Source: Chitinophaga pinensis
Lineage (GTDB): Bacteria > Bacteroidota > Bacteroidia > Chitinophagales > Chitinophagaceae
Direction: 5' to 3'
DNA: 64,000 nucleotides
NCBI GenBank assembly: GCA_945876095.1
Contig: CAMCMP010000009.1
Span: forward strand, 51,202-115,201
Below the pieces are notes generated by a model that saw only the letters and a program-made list of their open reading frames with translations, did no database searches and had not been told where the DNA came from. A program made the translations under genes and the position numbers. Position 1 is the first letter of the stretch, and every line of letters starts with the position of its first letter. Below, in pieces: positions 35,301 through 42,777 of the stretch.

Positions 35301-35690
35301 ACTATCAGCCGATAAGCCGGATTCTGTAATTCCAGTAAACTGGAATGGCCATCATTTATCTTGCCACAACATTACTGTTATGATCTTGCTGCCTACCCTC
35401 CAACGCTGTTTTGGTATAAACCGAAACATTGAGCGAGCCGCTCTGTGGCATTGGTGTACATGGCATTACAGCACACAAGGTTTACCCACTAATACGGTTA
35501 CCCGTAATAATCGTGAGCTCTTACCTCACGTTTTCACCCTTATCTAGCTAATGATAGCTAGACGGTTATTTTCTGTGGCACTTTCTGTTCCCGTTTATCA
35601 CGGGTCCCGGCAATTAACCGGTGTGTTGCCCTTTGCTGTCCGGACTTTCCTTCCTCCATTTAAAGGGAGAACGATGACCTGGCTGATAGA
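35301..35690 (-). ncRNA. rnpB: RNase P RNA, bacterial type A
   Basis: On the minus strand the transcript starts CTATCAGCCAGGTCATCG and ends CGGCTTATCGGCTGATAG, and these ends pair to form helix P1. Conserved internal blocks are GAGGAAGGAAAGTCCGGACA (near 35635-35655), GTGCCACAGAAAATAACCG (near 35570), AAGGGTGAAAACGTGAGGTA and AGAGCTCACG (near 35515-35545), and CAGAATCCGGC at the 3' end. Together these are diagnostic. The RNA is the catalytic part of the enzyme that trims tRNA 5' ends. Exact ends may be off by a few bases. Confidence 0.97.
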
Positions 35691-35756
35691 ATAGTAAAGA
35701 TAGTAAAAGGTTTCCTAAACAGATAGTTCTCTTGGCTTGTGAAATCGAAATCCTAA

Positions 35757-36092
35757 AGATGGAAAGTGCAATATTTTTTTATTACACTATTGCTGAGCAA
35801 TATTTTACTAACACTTATTAATAGGTCTTTTCAATATCCGTTGATTACAACCATTCTTTATAAAAACAAATTGTTACCATTAATTATTGGCATTGTCTTA
35901 TTATTGATAATTTTAATATTGAATATCTCTTTTATCAATAACTTGTTTCAATTGGTTCCCCTATCACTAACTAATTTATCTGATTGCATAATATTGGCAA
36001 TGATTGGTACTTTGTGGATGGAAGGATGGAAAATTTTGAAACTCAAAATTAAAAAGGTAATTACTAGTTTTTTCTCTTTAACGATAGGTTAA
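35757..36092 (+). pseudogene. C-terminal remnant of a P-type cation ATPase
   Basis: The frame encodes about 108 residues: a helix (YFFITLLLSNILLTL), the motif INRSFQYPLITTILYKN, a second helix, a loop with FQLVPLSLTN, a third helix and WMEGWKILK. This order matches the last three membrane helices of P-type Ca2+/Mg2+-type ATPases (NRSF, YKN, F-x-L, W-x-E-x-x-K). The phosphorylation and nucleotide domains are absent: an in-frame stop lies at 35754, and rnpB occupies the DNA upstream. It is most likely a decayed fragment rather than a working gene. Confidence 0.68.
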
Positions 36093-36233
36093 CATGCAAT
36101 TAAGTAATTTTAAGTCGTTGGTAAAAAATCAATCTGTGAATGATAAAATAATAAGCAGATTGACTATTTTCAAAAGCTACAATTACTAAAACAAATTTAA
36201 TTATTACATATTTTTTTAATTAAAAACTTATCC

Positions 36234-36689
36234 ATGAACATAAAATCTTTATCTACAGTTTTATTAGTAGGCTTATTTTGTATGTCATTCTCTACTATTA
36301 AGTGGTATAATAATTTGGAAGAAGCCAAAAAAATTGCTAAAAAAGAACACAAGTATATTCTACTTAATTTTTCTGGATCCGATTGGTGTGGTCCTTGTAT
36401 AAGACTCCACAAGGAAATTTTAGAAAATGAAATATTTCAAACATTTGCTACTAAAAATCTTGTGATGGTAAATGCTGATTTTCCTCGTCTTAAAAAAAAT
36501 CAGTTACCAGCTGCTCAACAAAAATTAAATGATGGAATTGCAGAAAGGTATAATTCACAAGGTATTTTCCCTTTAACTGTTTTACTCACCGAAAATGGTA
36601 AAATTTTAAAACAATGGGAAGGATATCCTAAAGTAAGCACTAGTCAGTTTGTGGACGAAATTAAATTATTGATAGATCATGCTGAATAA
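36234..36689 (+). CDS. Secreted thioredoxin-fold protein
   Basis: The 151-residue protein has a signal peptide (about residues 1-21), a thioredoxin-like domain and the redox motif WCGPC (Cys52, Cys55). The cis-proline strand FPLTVLL lies near 112-118. It likely acts as a periplasmic thiol-disulfide reductant. The apbE gene follows after 8 bases, and thioredoxin/ApbE pairs occur elsewhere in Bacteroidota. Confidence 0.88.
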   Translation: MNIKSLSTVLLVGLFCMSFSTIKWYNNLEEAKKIAKKEHKYILLNFSGSDWCGPCIRLHKEILENEIFQTFATKNLVMVNADFPRLKKNQLPAAQQKLNDGIAERYNSQGIFPLTVLLTENGKILKQWEGYPKVSTSQFVDEIKLLIDHAE

Positions 36690-36697
36690 CCGGGGAG

Positions 36698-37627
36698 ATG
36701 AAAAATAAAATATTCAAGGTTGCGGCCTTATTGATGGGTAACCAGTTTGAAATTAGTGCTGTATCTGACAATGAAGAAAATGCTAATAAATGTATCAATG
36801 CAGGCATTGAAGAAATTAAAAGAATTGAAAAATTGTTGACTACTTTTCATGACAGTAGTGAAACTAATTTAATCAATCGCAATGCAGGAATTGAAGCAGT
36901 AAAAGTAAGTGAAGAGATATTTAATTTAATTGAAAGGTCTATTCGAATTTCTTCAATCACTCAGGGAGCCTTCGATATTACTTATGGTTCAATTGATAAA
37001 AGTCTTTGGAATTTCGATACCCAAATGAAGTCTTTACCCGATAAAGACACTGCAAAGGAAATGGTTCGACTAATCAATTATCAAAATATAGTTTTAGATA
37101 GAGAGCATACTACTGTCTTTTTAAAAGAAAAAGGTATGAGAATAGGATTTGGAGGAATAGGAAAAGGGTATGCTGCAGAAATGGCGAAAAATAAAATGCA
37201 ACAATTGGGTATTACCAGTGGTATTGTGAATGCTTCTGGTGACCTTACCACCTGGGGGTTTCAACCCAATGGAGAAGAATGGACAGTTGGTATAGCAAAT
37301 CCGAATATTTCAGGAGAAGTATTTTCATTTTTAAAAATATCGGGTTTGGCAGTAGCCACCTCTGGAAATTACGAGAAGTTTATAATGGTTGATGGTAAAA
37401 AGTATTCTCATACCATTGACCCTAGAACGGGATTACCAGTAACGGGGATAAAAAGTGTTACGATCATCACCAAAAATGCCGAGATTGCTGATGCAATGGC
37501 AACACCAGTCACAATTATGGGTGTTAAAGCAGGCTTACACATGATTAATCAGATGAAAGATATTGAGGTTGTTATCATTGATGACCATGATAAAATACAT
37601 CATTCTACTAATATTCGTTTTAATTAA
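36698..37627 (+). CDS. apbE: FAD:protein FMN transferase ApbE
   Basis: ApbE flavinylates target proteins with FMN through a threonine ester, using FAD. The 309-residue protein has TFHDSSETNLINRNAG (about 48-63), GFGGIGKGYAAE (about 150-161), VNASGDLTTWG (about 176-186), and the C-terminal SHTIDPRTGLPV with ADAMATPV, all typical ApbE signatures. No clear signal peptide precedes it, which is unusual because many ApbE proteins are exported lipoproteins. The ORF starts 8 bases after the thioredoxin gene. Confidence 0.92.
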   Translation: MKNKIFKVAALLMGNQFEISAVSDNEENANKCINAGIEEIKRIEKLLTTFHDSSETNLINRNAGIEAVKVSEEIFNLIERSIRISSITQGAFDITYGSIDKSLWNFDTQMKSLPDKDTAKEMVRLINYQNIVLDREHTTVFLKEKGMRIGFGGIGKGYAAEMAKNKMQQLGITSGIVNASGDLTTWGFQPNGEEWTVGIANPNISGEVFSFLKISGLAVATSGNYEKFIMVDGKKYSHTIDPRTGLPVTGIKSVTIITKNAEIADAMATPVTIMGVKAGLHMINQMKDIEVVIIDDHDKIHHSTNIRFN

Positions 37628-37759
37628 TACTTTTCAATTATGAGAAATTACTTTCTTGTATAGCGTTGATTTTATTCTTTTTTTTATTGTTATCAGCGCT
37701 GAATGTTGAAATAATTTTTAGAAATTTAGAGAAGTAAATAATTGTTTGATTAAAACTTT

Positions 37760-38650
37760 TTATTTCTTTTTAGCGTTGGCTTTCATTTTGTTAAACCATT
37801 CTAATTGTTCTTTCATCGCAGCTACTCTATCAACTGGTTCGGTCCTTGCTTCTAGTAAAATCCATTCTTTGTAGCCGTTCTGTGTAAACAAATCAAAAAG
37901 TTGTTGGTATGGATAGCTTCCATCATTGAGCTCTCGAATATGAACGGTATCACCAAACCATTTCTTTACACTATTAAAATTGGGCTCAAGTCCTGGTGGT
38001 AATAGATCCTGTTCATTACAATTCCAACAAATTTTTACATTTGATTCAGTAACCTGATCAAAAATTGCTTTCATATTTGGAATTTCTTGTGTAAGATTCC
38101 CATGTACTTCTACTCTTACTAACTGACCATAATCTTGTGCAAATTTTCCACACTCATTGAAAGATTGGGCGATTTGAGCAATCGTTTTTTCTTTGGATAC
38201 TTCTGGTGGAAGATAATTTGGTTTTATCTTAATGCCAGTAGCTCCAATGTCTTTACACAATTTTATATATTCTTTTGTTTGGTCAATATTTTTTTTAAGA
38301 ATAACTGGGTCGGTGCTATGATATTCAAAATTAGATCCATAACCTATACATTGAACGCTACTATCATTGAATCTTTTTTTAACTTCTTTTCTTTGAATGG
38401 CAGTCAAATTACTTTCAACCTTATGTGCATGTTGCACTCTTAATTCAACTCCGTGATAACCTGTTGCTTCGCAATTAGCAATCAGCGTCGGTAGGTCCCA
38501 ATCTTTGCCCCATTGATAAGTAACCAATCCTAGTCTCATGCCTTTTGGCTTTATCGACGAAAAGTCGGGCAAATTACCTATTGATGTGAGTGCAAGACTT
38601 GCACCAATTCCATTTTGAATAAAGTGACGTCTCGATAAATTATTTTTCAT
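37760..38650 (-). CDS. Sugar phosphate isomerase/epimerase-like TIM barrel, exported
   Basis: The 296-residue protein begins MKNNLSRRHFIQNGIGAS, a twin-arginine-type signal. A xylose isomerase-like AP-endonuclease-2 TIM barrel follows. Putative metal ligands are in GVELRVQ (Glu near 76), HGN, CWNCNEQD and ILLEART near the C-terminus. Such proteins act on sugars or cyclitols in the periplasm, but the substrate is unknown. It stands alone, convergent with apbE. Confidence 0.8.
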   Translation of the reverse strand: MKNNLSRRHFIQNGIGASLALTSIGNLPDFSSIKPKGMRLGLVTYQWGKDWDLPTLIANCEATGYHGVELRVQHAHKVESNLTAIQRKEVKKRFNDSSVQCIGYGSNFEYHSTDPVILKKNIDQTKEYIKLCKDIGATGIKIKPNYLPPEVSKEKTIAQIAQSFNECGKFAQDYGQLVRVEVHGNLTQEIPNMKAIFDQVTESNVKICWNCNEQDLLPPGLEPNFNSVKKWFGDTVHIRELNDGSYPYQQLFDLFTQNGYKEWILLEARTEPVDRVAAMKEQLEWFNKMKANAKKK

Positions 38651-38836
38651 ACTGTTTGCGATTGGTAAATGATAAAGGTTTACTTATAAATTAAACATAC
38701 ACCCTTTTTTAAATAAAGCCAAATAACCTATTGAAATTATTTTGGAATTTGAATCAGGGTGATATATTATTTAAAATAAATTCGATAATAAAGTTTGCAG
38801 GGCTTTATTTTTTGCAGATTAGTTGGATACTTGATC

Positions 38837-39619
38837 TTATTGATTTAATTCAAATTTTTCTAGTCCTTCCCATTGATAGGGCTCATTTTTACGCTTTCCA
38901 TCTGGTCGAACTTTATTGGTTCTTATGCTGAATACAGTATTGTAATTCATTTCATCTGGATTTATTTCAAAATTTATTATTTCTTGATAGTCTTCTTGTT
39001 TCAATTCTTCTTCTATCCATTTTTTTGCTGTATCAGTCGGAAGTAACAATGGCATTCTACCCTTATTATCTCCATCATTGTGAATCTGTTGCATTAGGTT
39101 ATTGGCTGCGCGAGTAATGATAGTAAATGTAAAGCGACGAATCATCTCTCCTGTTTGTTTATCTGGTAATTCTACCACCGAATACAGTCCAGGCACAAAA
39201 AATACGGGTTGTTTTTTCAGTGTAATGTAATAAGGGATTTTATTTTTAAATCCTTGTACCTTTCGATGCTCATAAAATCCATCGATGGGAACTAGGCAAC
39301 GACGATTTCTAATTTTATGCCAATAGCTATTTTTGTCTTCTAATATTCGTTCACTTCTAGCGTTGAGCATAAAGGCACGTTGCTTTAAAAAACTTGCTTC
39401 GTCTTTTATGTAAAATGGAATACATCCCCACTCCATCAGTCGGCAGTGCAATTGAAGGTCGGCTCGATTTCTAAATACAATGGGATGCTCACCATGGCTA
39501 TGCCCAATGACATGAATACTTTTTTCTGGATCCATTGAAATTTGTTCATCCATTATTATTGCTGGAAAATTAGTAGCTACTTCTGTAAGTGGAGTGATTA
39601 AAGAAATATCGTAACACAT
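38837..39619 (-). CDS. SOS response-associated peptidase (SRAP/YedK/HMCES)
   Basis: SRAP proteins crosslink to abasic sites in single-stranded DNA through the N-terminal cysteine. Here the protein starts MCYDISLI with Cys2 in place. RCLVPIDGFYEHRK (about 103-116) supplies the active-site Glu. The IHNDGDNKGRMPLLL segment (about 179-193) supplies the His and RMP motif. At 260 residues it has the usual length. It lies downstream of umuD and umuC on the same strand but is separated from umuC by a MITE-like element. Confidence 0.92.
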   Translation of the reverse strand: MCYDISLITPLTEVATNFPAIIMDEQISMDPEKSIHVIGHSHGEHPIVFRNRADLQLHCRLMEWGCIPFYIKDEASFLKQRAFMLNARSERILEDKNSYWHKIRNRRCLVPIDGFYEHRKVQGFKNKIPYYITLKKQPVFFVPGLYSVVELPDKQTGEMIRRFTFTIITRAANNLMQQIHNDGDNKGRMPLLLPTDTAKKWIEEELKQEDYQEIINFEINPDEMNYNTVFSIRTNKVRPDGKRKNEPYQWEGLEKFELNQ

Positions 39620-39649
39620 CTAGTAAATGGTGAATGGTGAATGGTATTT

Positions 39650-40073
39650 AGTCGACCCTCAAAAAGTCATAATCGCCCAATCGGTTATACTTTTGATCAA
39701 AATGAATCCATTAAGAACTACCAGATAATCAATTAAATGGTTAATAACCTTGTAATTCGTATTGGTTTTAGTGAAATATAAGTGAACTATTTAGTTCTTA
39801 TATTTTTTTGTAATAGAGTCCTTTTACTTTTTTGCCTTGATGCAAAAAAGTAACAAAAAAAATCAAGCCTGCGAATAAAAAGGCTGAAAACTTAAATCTC
39901 AGCCTAAAATCAAGGAACTCGCCGGCAGAGTAAGTTAAATTAGAGAGTATGCCGGCTCAAACAGCCTTGATTTTTTAACGGCTGAGATTTAAGTTTTCTA
40001 GCACTTTTTATTAGAGGGCGTTTAAACAATTATTATCTCAAATTGCTTAAGCTGACTTTTTGAGGGTCGACTA
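39650..40073. mobile_element. MITE-like element with perfect terminal inverted repeats (repeat copy B)
   Basis: AGTCGACCCTCAAAAAGTCA (39651-39670) and its exact complement (40053-40072) bound 424 bp without a transposase ORF. TA flanks both ends. Inside is the small hairpin ACTTTTTTGC/GCAAAAAAGT (39826-39851). The long hairpin pairs GAATAAAAAG at 39873-39882 with 40004-40012, the variable 13-mer AAAACTTAAATCT (39887-39899) exactly with 39985-39997, and apical GCCGGCA (39921-39927) with TGCCGGC (39950-39956), all Watson-Crick. The element lies 30 bases upstream of the SRAP gene start. Confidence 0.8.
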
Positions 40074-40079
40074 GTTAGT

Positions 40080-40285
40080 CTAGGCCTCTAAACTTCTAAA
40101 CCCGAAATAAGAAGAACAAATAATTATGATAAACTAGCCTAAACTTCTAAACCCGAATTCAAAAGAACAAACAATTATAATAAACTAGACTAAACCCAAA
40201 TTCAAAAGAACAACCGATTATAATAAACTAGACTAAACCCGAATTTAAACCCAGAACCAATTATAATACCCACCTAAACCCCCAT
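40080..40285. repeat. Degenerate tandem repeat, about four units
   Basis: Units built around CTAAACCCGAATTCAAAAGAACAA followed by an AATTATAATAAACTAGA-type segment (quoted in parts) recur about every 50-60 bases. They decay toward the right end. The array fills most of the space between the MITE-like element and the umuC stop and encodes no plausible protein. Confidence 0.72.
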
Positions 40286-40349
40286 TTAATGCCTAAAGTT
40301 AAATATCTTTCTCTTGAATCCGCTAGTGATTTTTTTATATATTGCCCAT

Positions 40350-41639
40350 TCACCATTGCCCATTCACCCCATTCACCATCTTGCCAATTTCCAATACTTC
40401 ATTGATATCAGTAGTGTAGCGTTTGGATAAATGTGCTGATTTTAATTTATATTCTTTTTTGTATCCTTGTACGGCAAAGCGTAACATATCTTTTCCAAAA
40501 TTTTTATTTACCTGATCTAGTGCTTCTAAAATCTTTTTTTTTCTGCCGTCTGTGGTACCCATAAAAAGGCTTAGCTGTACTTCATTATCGGGTACTATAT
40601 CCAACACAATTACCCCGCATTTCATGTATCGATAACCAGTTTTAAAAATAATATCTAAGCCCATTGCTGCATGCTTGATTAGTAGGGAGGTATCATTGGT
40701 AGCGGTTTCTAATTGCACTGTAACGCTTCGGCTATACTGAGGTTCAGTTGATTTGTGTGGATTGGTATGGATGAATACAAGGATGGCGCTGGCACAACTC
40801 TTTTCATTGCGCAATTTTAGAGCACAGGAGGCAGTGTGGTTACTCACTGCCTCTAGGATGGTACGTTTATCGGTGAGTAATTTCCCAAATGATCTGGAGG
40901 TGCAAATGTTTTTTTTTCGCTTTGGATCGAACTCCCATTCTTTAGATGGGATGCCTCTTAACTCATTTAATAGCCGCTCTCCCTGCACTGTCATATTTTT
41001 CCTTATCCATTCATCGGGAGCTTGTTTCAAATCATAGGCTGTTTTGAATCCATTGCTATTTAGAAAGGAGGCATATTTTCTGCCCACCCCCCAAATATCA
41101 GCTACTTCTGTATATCGAAGCATTTCGTCTATCATTGAATCGTTGCATGCGTAATAAACACCGATTGCACGCAACTTTTTTTTTGCATATCGATTCGCCA
41201 TCTTCGCTAGTGTTTTAGTAGGCGCAATTCCAACGCATACTGGAATACCAATATCTTGTTTTACTTTTTCACGAATGGTGGTGCCTATTTTTAGAAGATC
41301 CATCATTTTCATATCATTCATATCTAAAAAAGCTTCATCAATGGAGTATACTTCCATTTGTGGTGCAAATTGGGTGAGTGTAGCCATCACACGGCTACTC
41401 AAATCTCCGTAGAGGGTATAGTTGGAACTAAATACGGCCACTTTGTGCTGCTGAACCAAGTCTTCCATCATAAACAAGGGAGTACCCATTTTAATGCCAA
41501 TGGCCTTTGCTTCCTCACTTCTGGCTACTGCGCAACCATCGTTATTAGAAAGTACGATAACAGGTTTACCCTCGAGCATTGGATTGAAAAGCCGCTCGCA
41601 GGAAACATAAAAATTATTACAATCTACCAGTGCAATCAT
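40350..41639 (-). CDS. umuC: Y-family DNA polymerase V subunit UmuC
   Basis: UmuC is a translesion DNA polymerase. The 429-residue protein has the first catalytic motif [12 protein letters not shown] (Asp6) and SIDEAFLDM with Asp101 and Glu102. The thumb/little-finger region follows, with a C-terminal UmuC-type extension. The last residues MVNGVNGQW are encoded by a short tandem GGTGAATGG-type repeat that also occurs in inverted form near 39630. The ATG lies 3 bases after the umuD stop, so the genes form an operon. Confidence 0.95.
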   Translation of the reverse strand: MIALVDCNNFYVSCERLFNPMLEGKPVIVLSNNDGCAVARSEEAKAIGIKMGTPLFMMEDLVQQHKVAVFSSNYTLYGDLSSRVMATLTQFAPQMEVYSIDEAFLDMNDMKMMDLLKIGTTIREKVKQDIGIPVCVGIAPTKTLAKMANRYAKKKLRAIGVYYACNDSMIDEMLRYTEVADIWGVGRKYASFLNSNGFKTAYDLKQAPDEWIRKNMTVQGERLLNELRGIPSKEWEFDPKRKKNICTSRSFGKLLTDKRTILEAVSNHTASCALKLRNEKSCASAILVFIHTNPHKSTEPQYSRSVTVQLETATNDTSLLIKHAAMGLDIIFKTGYRYMKCGVIVLDIVPDNEVQLSLFMGTTDGRKKKILEALDQVNKNFGKDMLRFAVQGYKKEYKLKSAHLSKRYTTDINEVLEIGKMVNGVNGQW

Positions 41640-41642
41640 TGG

Positions 41643-42077
41643 TTATACGCTAAGAATAATTTTAGTTACTGTTCCCCAAATACTGAAATCCATTCCCTCG
41701 GTAATGGGGATGGGTGGATATTTTTTATTGGCTGGCAACAAACGTATTCCGCTACTGTTTTTGATGAAATATTTAAGTAAAAATTCCCCATTCACTACCG
41801 CTACCACTATTTTATTATTAGAGGGAATTACCGACTTGTCAACGATTAACAGCGAGTTGGGAAGTATATGGGCATCAATCATAGAGTCGCCGATATTGCG
41901 TACGATGAAAGTGGATAAAGGATTCGGTCTTAAAAAGTGCTCTAGGTCGATGATCTCCTCTAGGTAATCCGCTGCGGGTGATGGAAATCCCGCTTGTACA
42001 TATCCTGGAAAATGTCTTAGAAATATTGGACTTCCCTCCTCTGATTGAATTAGTTGGATTTCATGCAGTTTTGTCAT
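41643..42077 (-). CDS. umuD: UmuD-like S24 autopeptidase
   Basis: UmuD is cleaved during the SOS response to activate polymerase V. The 144-residue protein has the Ala-Gly cleavage site QAGF (Ala29-Gly30), the catalytic serine in GDSMIDA (Ser65) and the catalytic lysine in GEFLLKYF (Lys102). It lacks the LexA DNA-binding domain. It heads the umuD-umuC operon. A palindrome and a promoter-like pair of boxes lie just upstream. Confidence 0.94.
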   Translation of the reverse strand: MTKLHEIQLIQSEEGSPIFLRHFPGYVQAGFPSPAADYLEEIIDLEHFLRPNPLSTFIVRNIGDSMIDAHILPNSLLIVDKSVIPSNNKIVVAVVNGEFLLKYFIKNSSGIRLLPANKKYPPIPITEGMDFSIWGTVTKIILSV

Positions 42078-42080
42078 TTA

Positions 42081-42093
42081 CTAAAATTTTTAG
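42081..42093 (-). promoter_or_regulatory. Candidate operator palindrome at the umuD start
   Basis: CTAAAATTTTTAG is a 6-bp perfect inverted repeat around one base, ending 4 bases from the umuD start codon and abutting the -7-like box. This is where a repressor would block transcription. Its AT-rich content makes chance possible, and no repressor gene is identified. Confidence 0.4.
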
Positions 42094-42123
42094 CAAATTA
42101 AGGTATTTTTTGAGGCTACCAAT
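42094..42123 (-). promoter_or_regulatory. Promoter-like boxes upstream of umuD
   Basis: On the minus strand ATTG (42123-42120), an 18-base spacer and TTAATTTG (42101-42094) approximate TTTG-N19-TANNTTTG with mismatches. It points at umuD with its start site within the adjoining palindrome. Confidence 0.42.
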
Positions 42124-42283
42124 TTTTTCTTTGGGATCTTTTAGAATTTAAATATTTGTTATTTAACTGTAATATTTTTTCAAAAGCAAGAAGTTTGTTA
42201 ATTTTAAAAATATTATTTAAAAATAAAATATTACAAGTAATTTTTTAAAATATTAAAATTCACTTGTATTTATTACATTTGAC

Positions 42284-42766
42284 ATGATGATTTCCAATAT
42301 TATTAAAAAAGCATTTCTACCTTCTATTTTTTTGTTGTTATCAGCCTGTGCTTATAATAATACTGGAGCACGGAAATCTGCTCCCCCCTTGTCGGGTACT
42401 TTTTTTGCCTACCATACAGCTCTTGGTGCTGGAAGGGGAATAATTTTCAGAGTACCTATCCCTGCCAATATGAAGGAACATTATTCTGTTGATTCATTTT
42501 ATCTGAATGGAAAATCACAGAATTTTTCAATAAGAACCATTCGAGATACATTGTATTTGGAATCAAATTATTTTGTATCAGCCCCTAGTCGAACGGTAGG
42601 AGAACCAATTGGTGAACATAAGAATCTTACCCAAATAGTATCGAATGATTCAATTCTTGCAAAACGACAATTTTATCCCTCTTGGATTATTTTTTCGGGT
42701 AAAAAAGAGACTAGTCGCATTGATATTTCAGATTATAAAGAAATTTTTACACAAACTAAATTATAG
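42284..42766 (+). CDS. Uncharacterised lipoprotein
   Basis: I do not recognise a family. The 160-residue protein has a lipoprotein signal peptide ending LLLSAC (Cys near residue 22). The body is about 135 residues, with beta-rich segments such as YHTALGAGRGIIFRVPIP and NFSIRTIRDTLYLESNYF. The stop is followed after 11 bases by the large BNR/T9SS protein, so the two may be co-transcribed and act at the cell surface. The start is Met1 or Met2. Confidence 0.65.
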   Translation: MMISNIIKKAFLPSIFLLLSACAYNNTGARKSAPPLSGTFFAYHTALGAGRGIIFRVPIPANMKEHYSVDSFYLNGKSQNFSIRTIRDTLYLESNYFVSAPSRTVGEPIGEHKNLTQIVSNDSILAKRQFYPSWIIFSGKKETSRIDISDYKEIFTQTKL

Positions 42767-42777
42767 CCATCATAGCC

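Noticed and set aside
35278..35547. Plus-strand ORF of 89 codons
   Set aside because: It lies antisense within the RNase P RNA gene, whose conserved structure explains the sequence.
42274..42281. TACATTTG as a -7 box for the lipoprotein at 42284
   Set aside because: The start site would fall at or after the ATG and no -33 element lies at the right distance.
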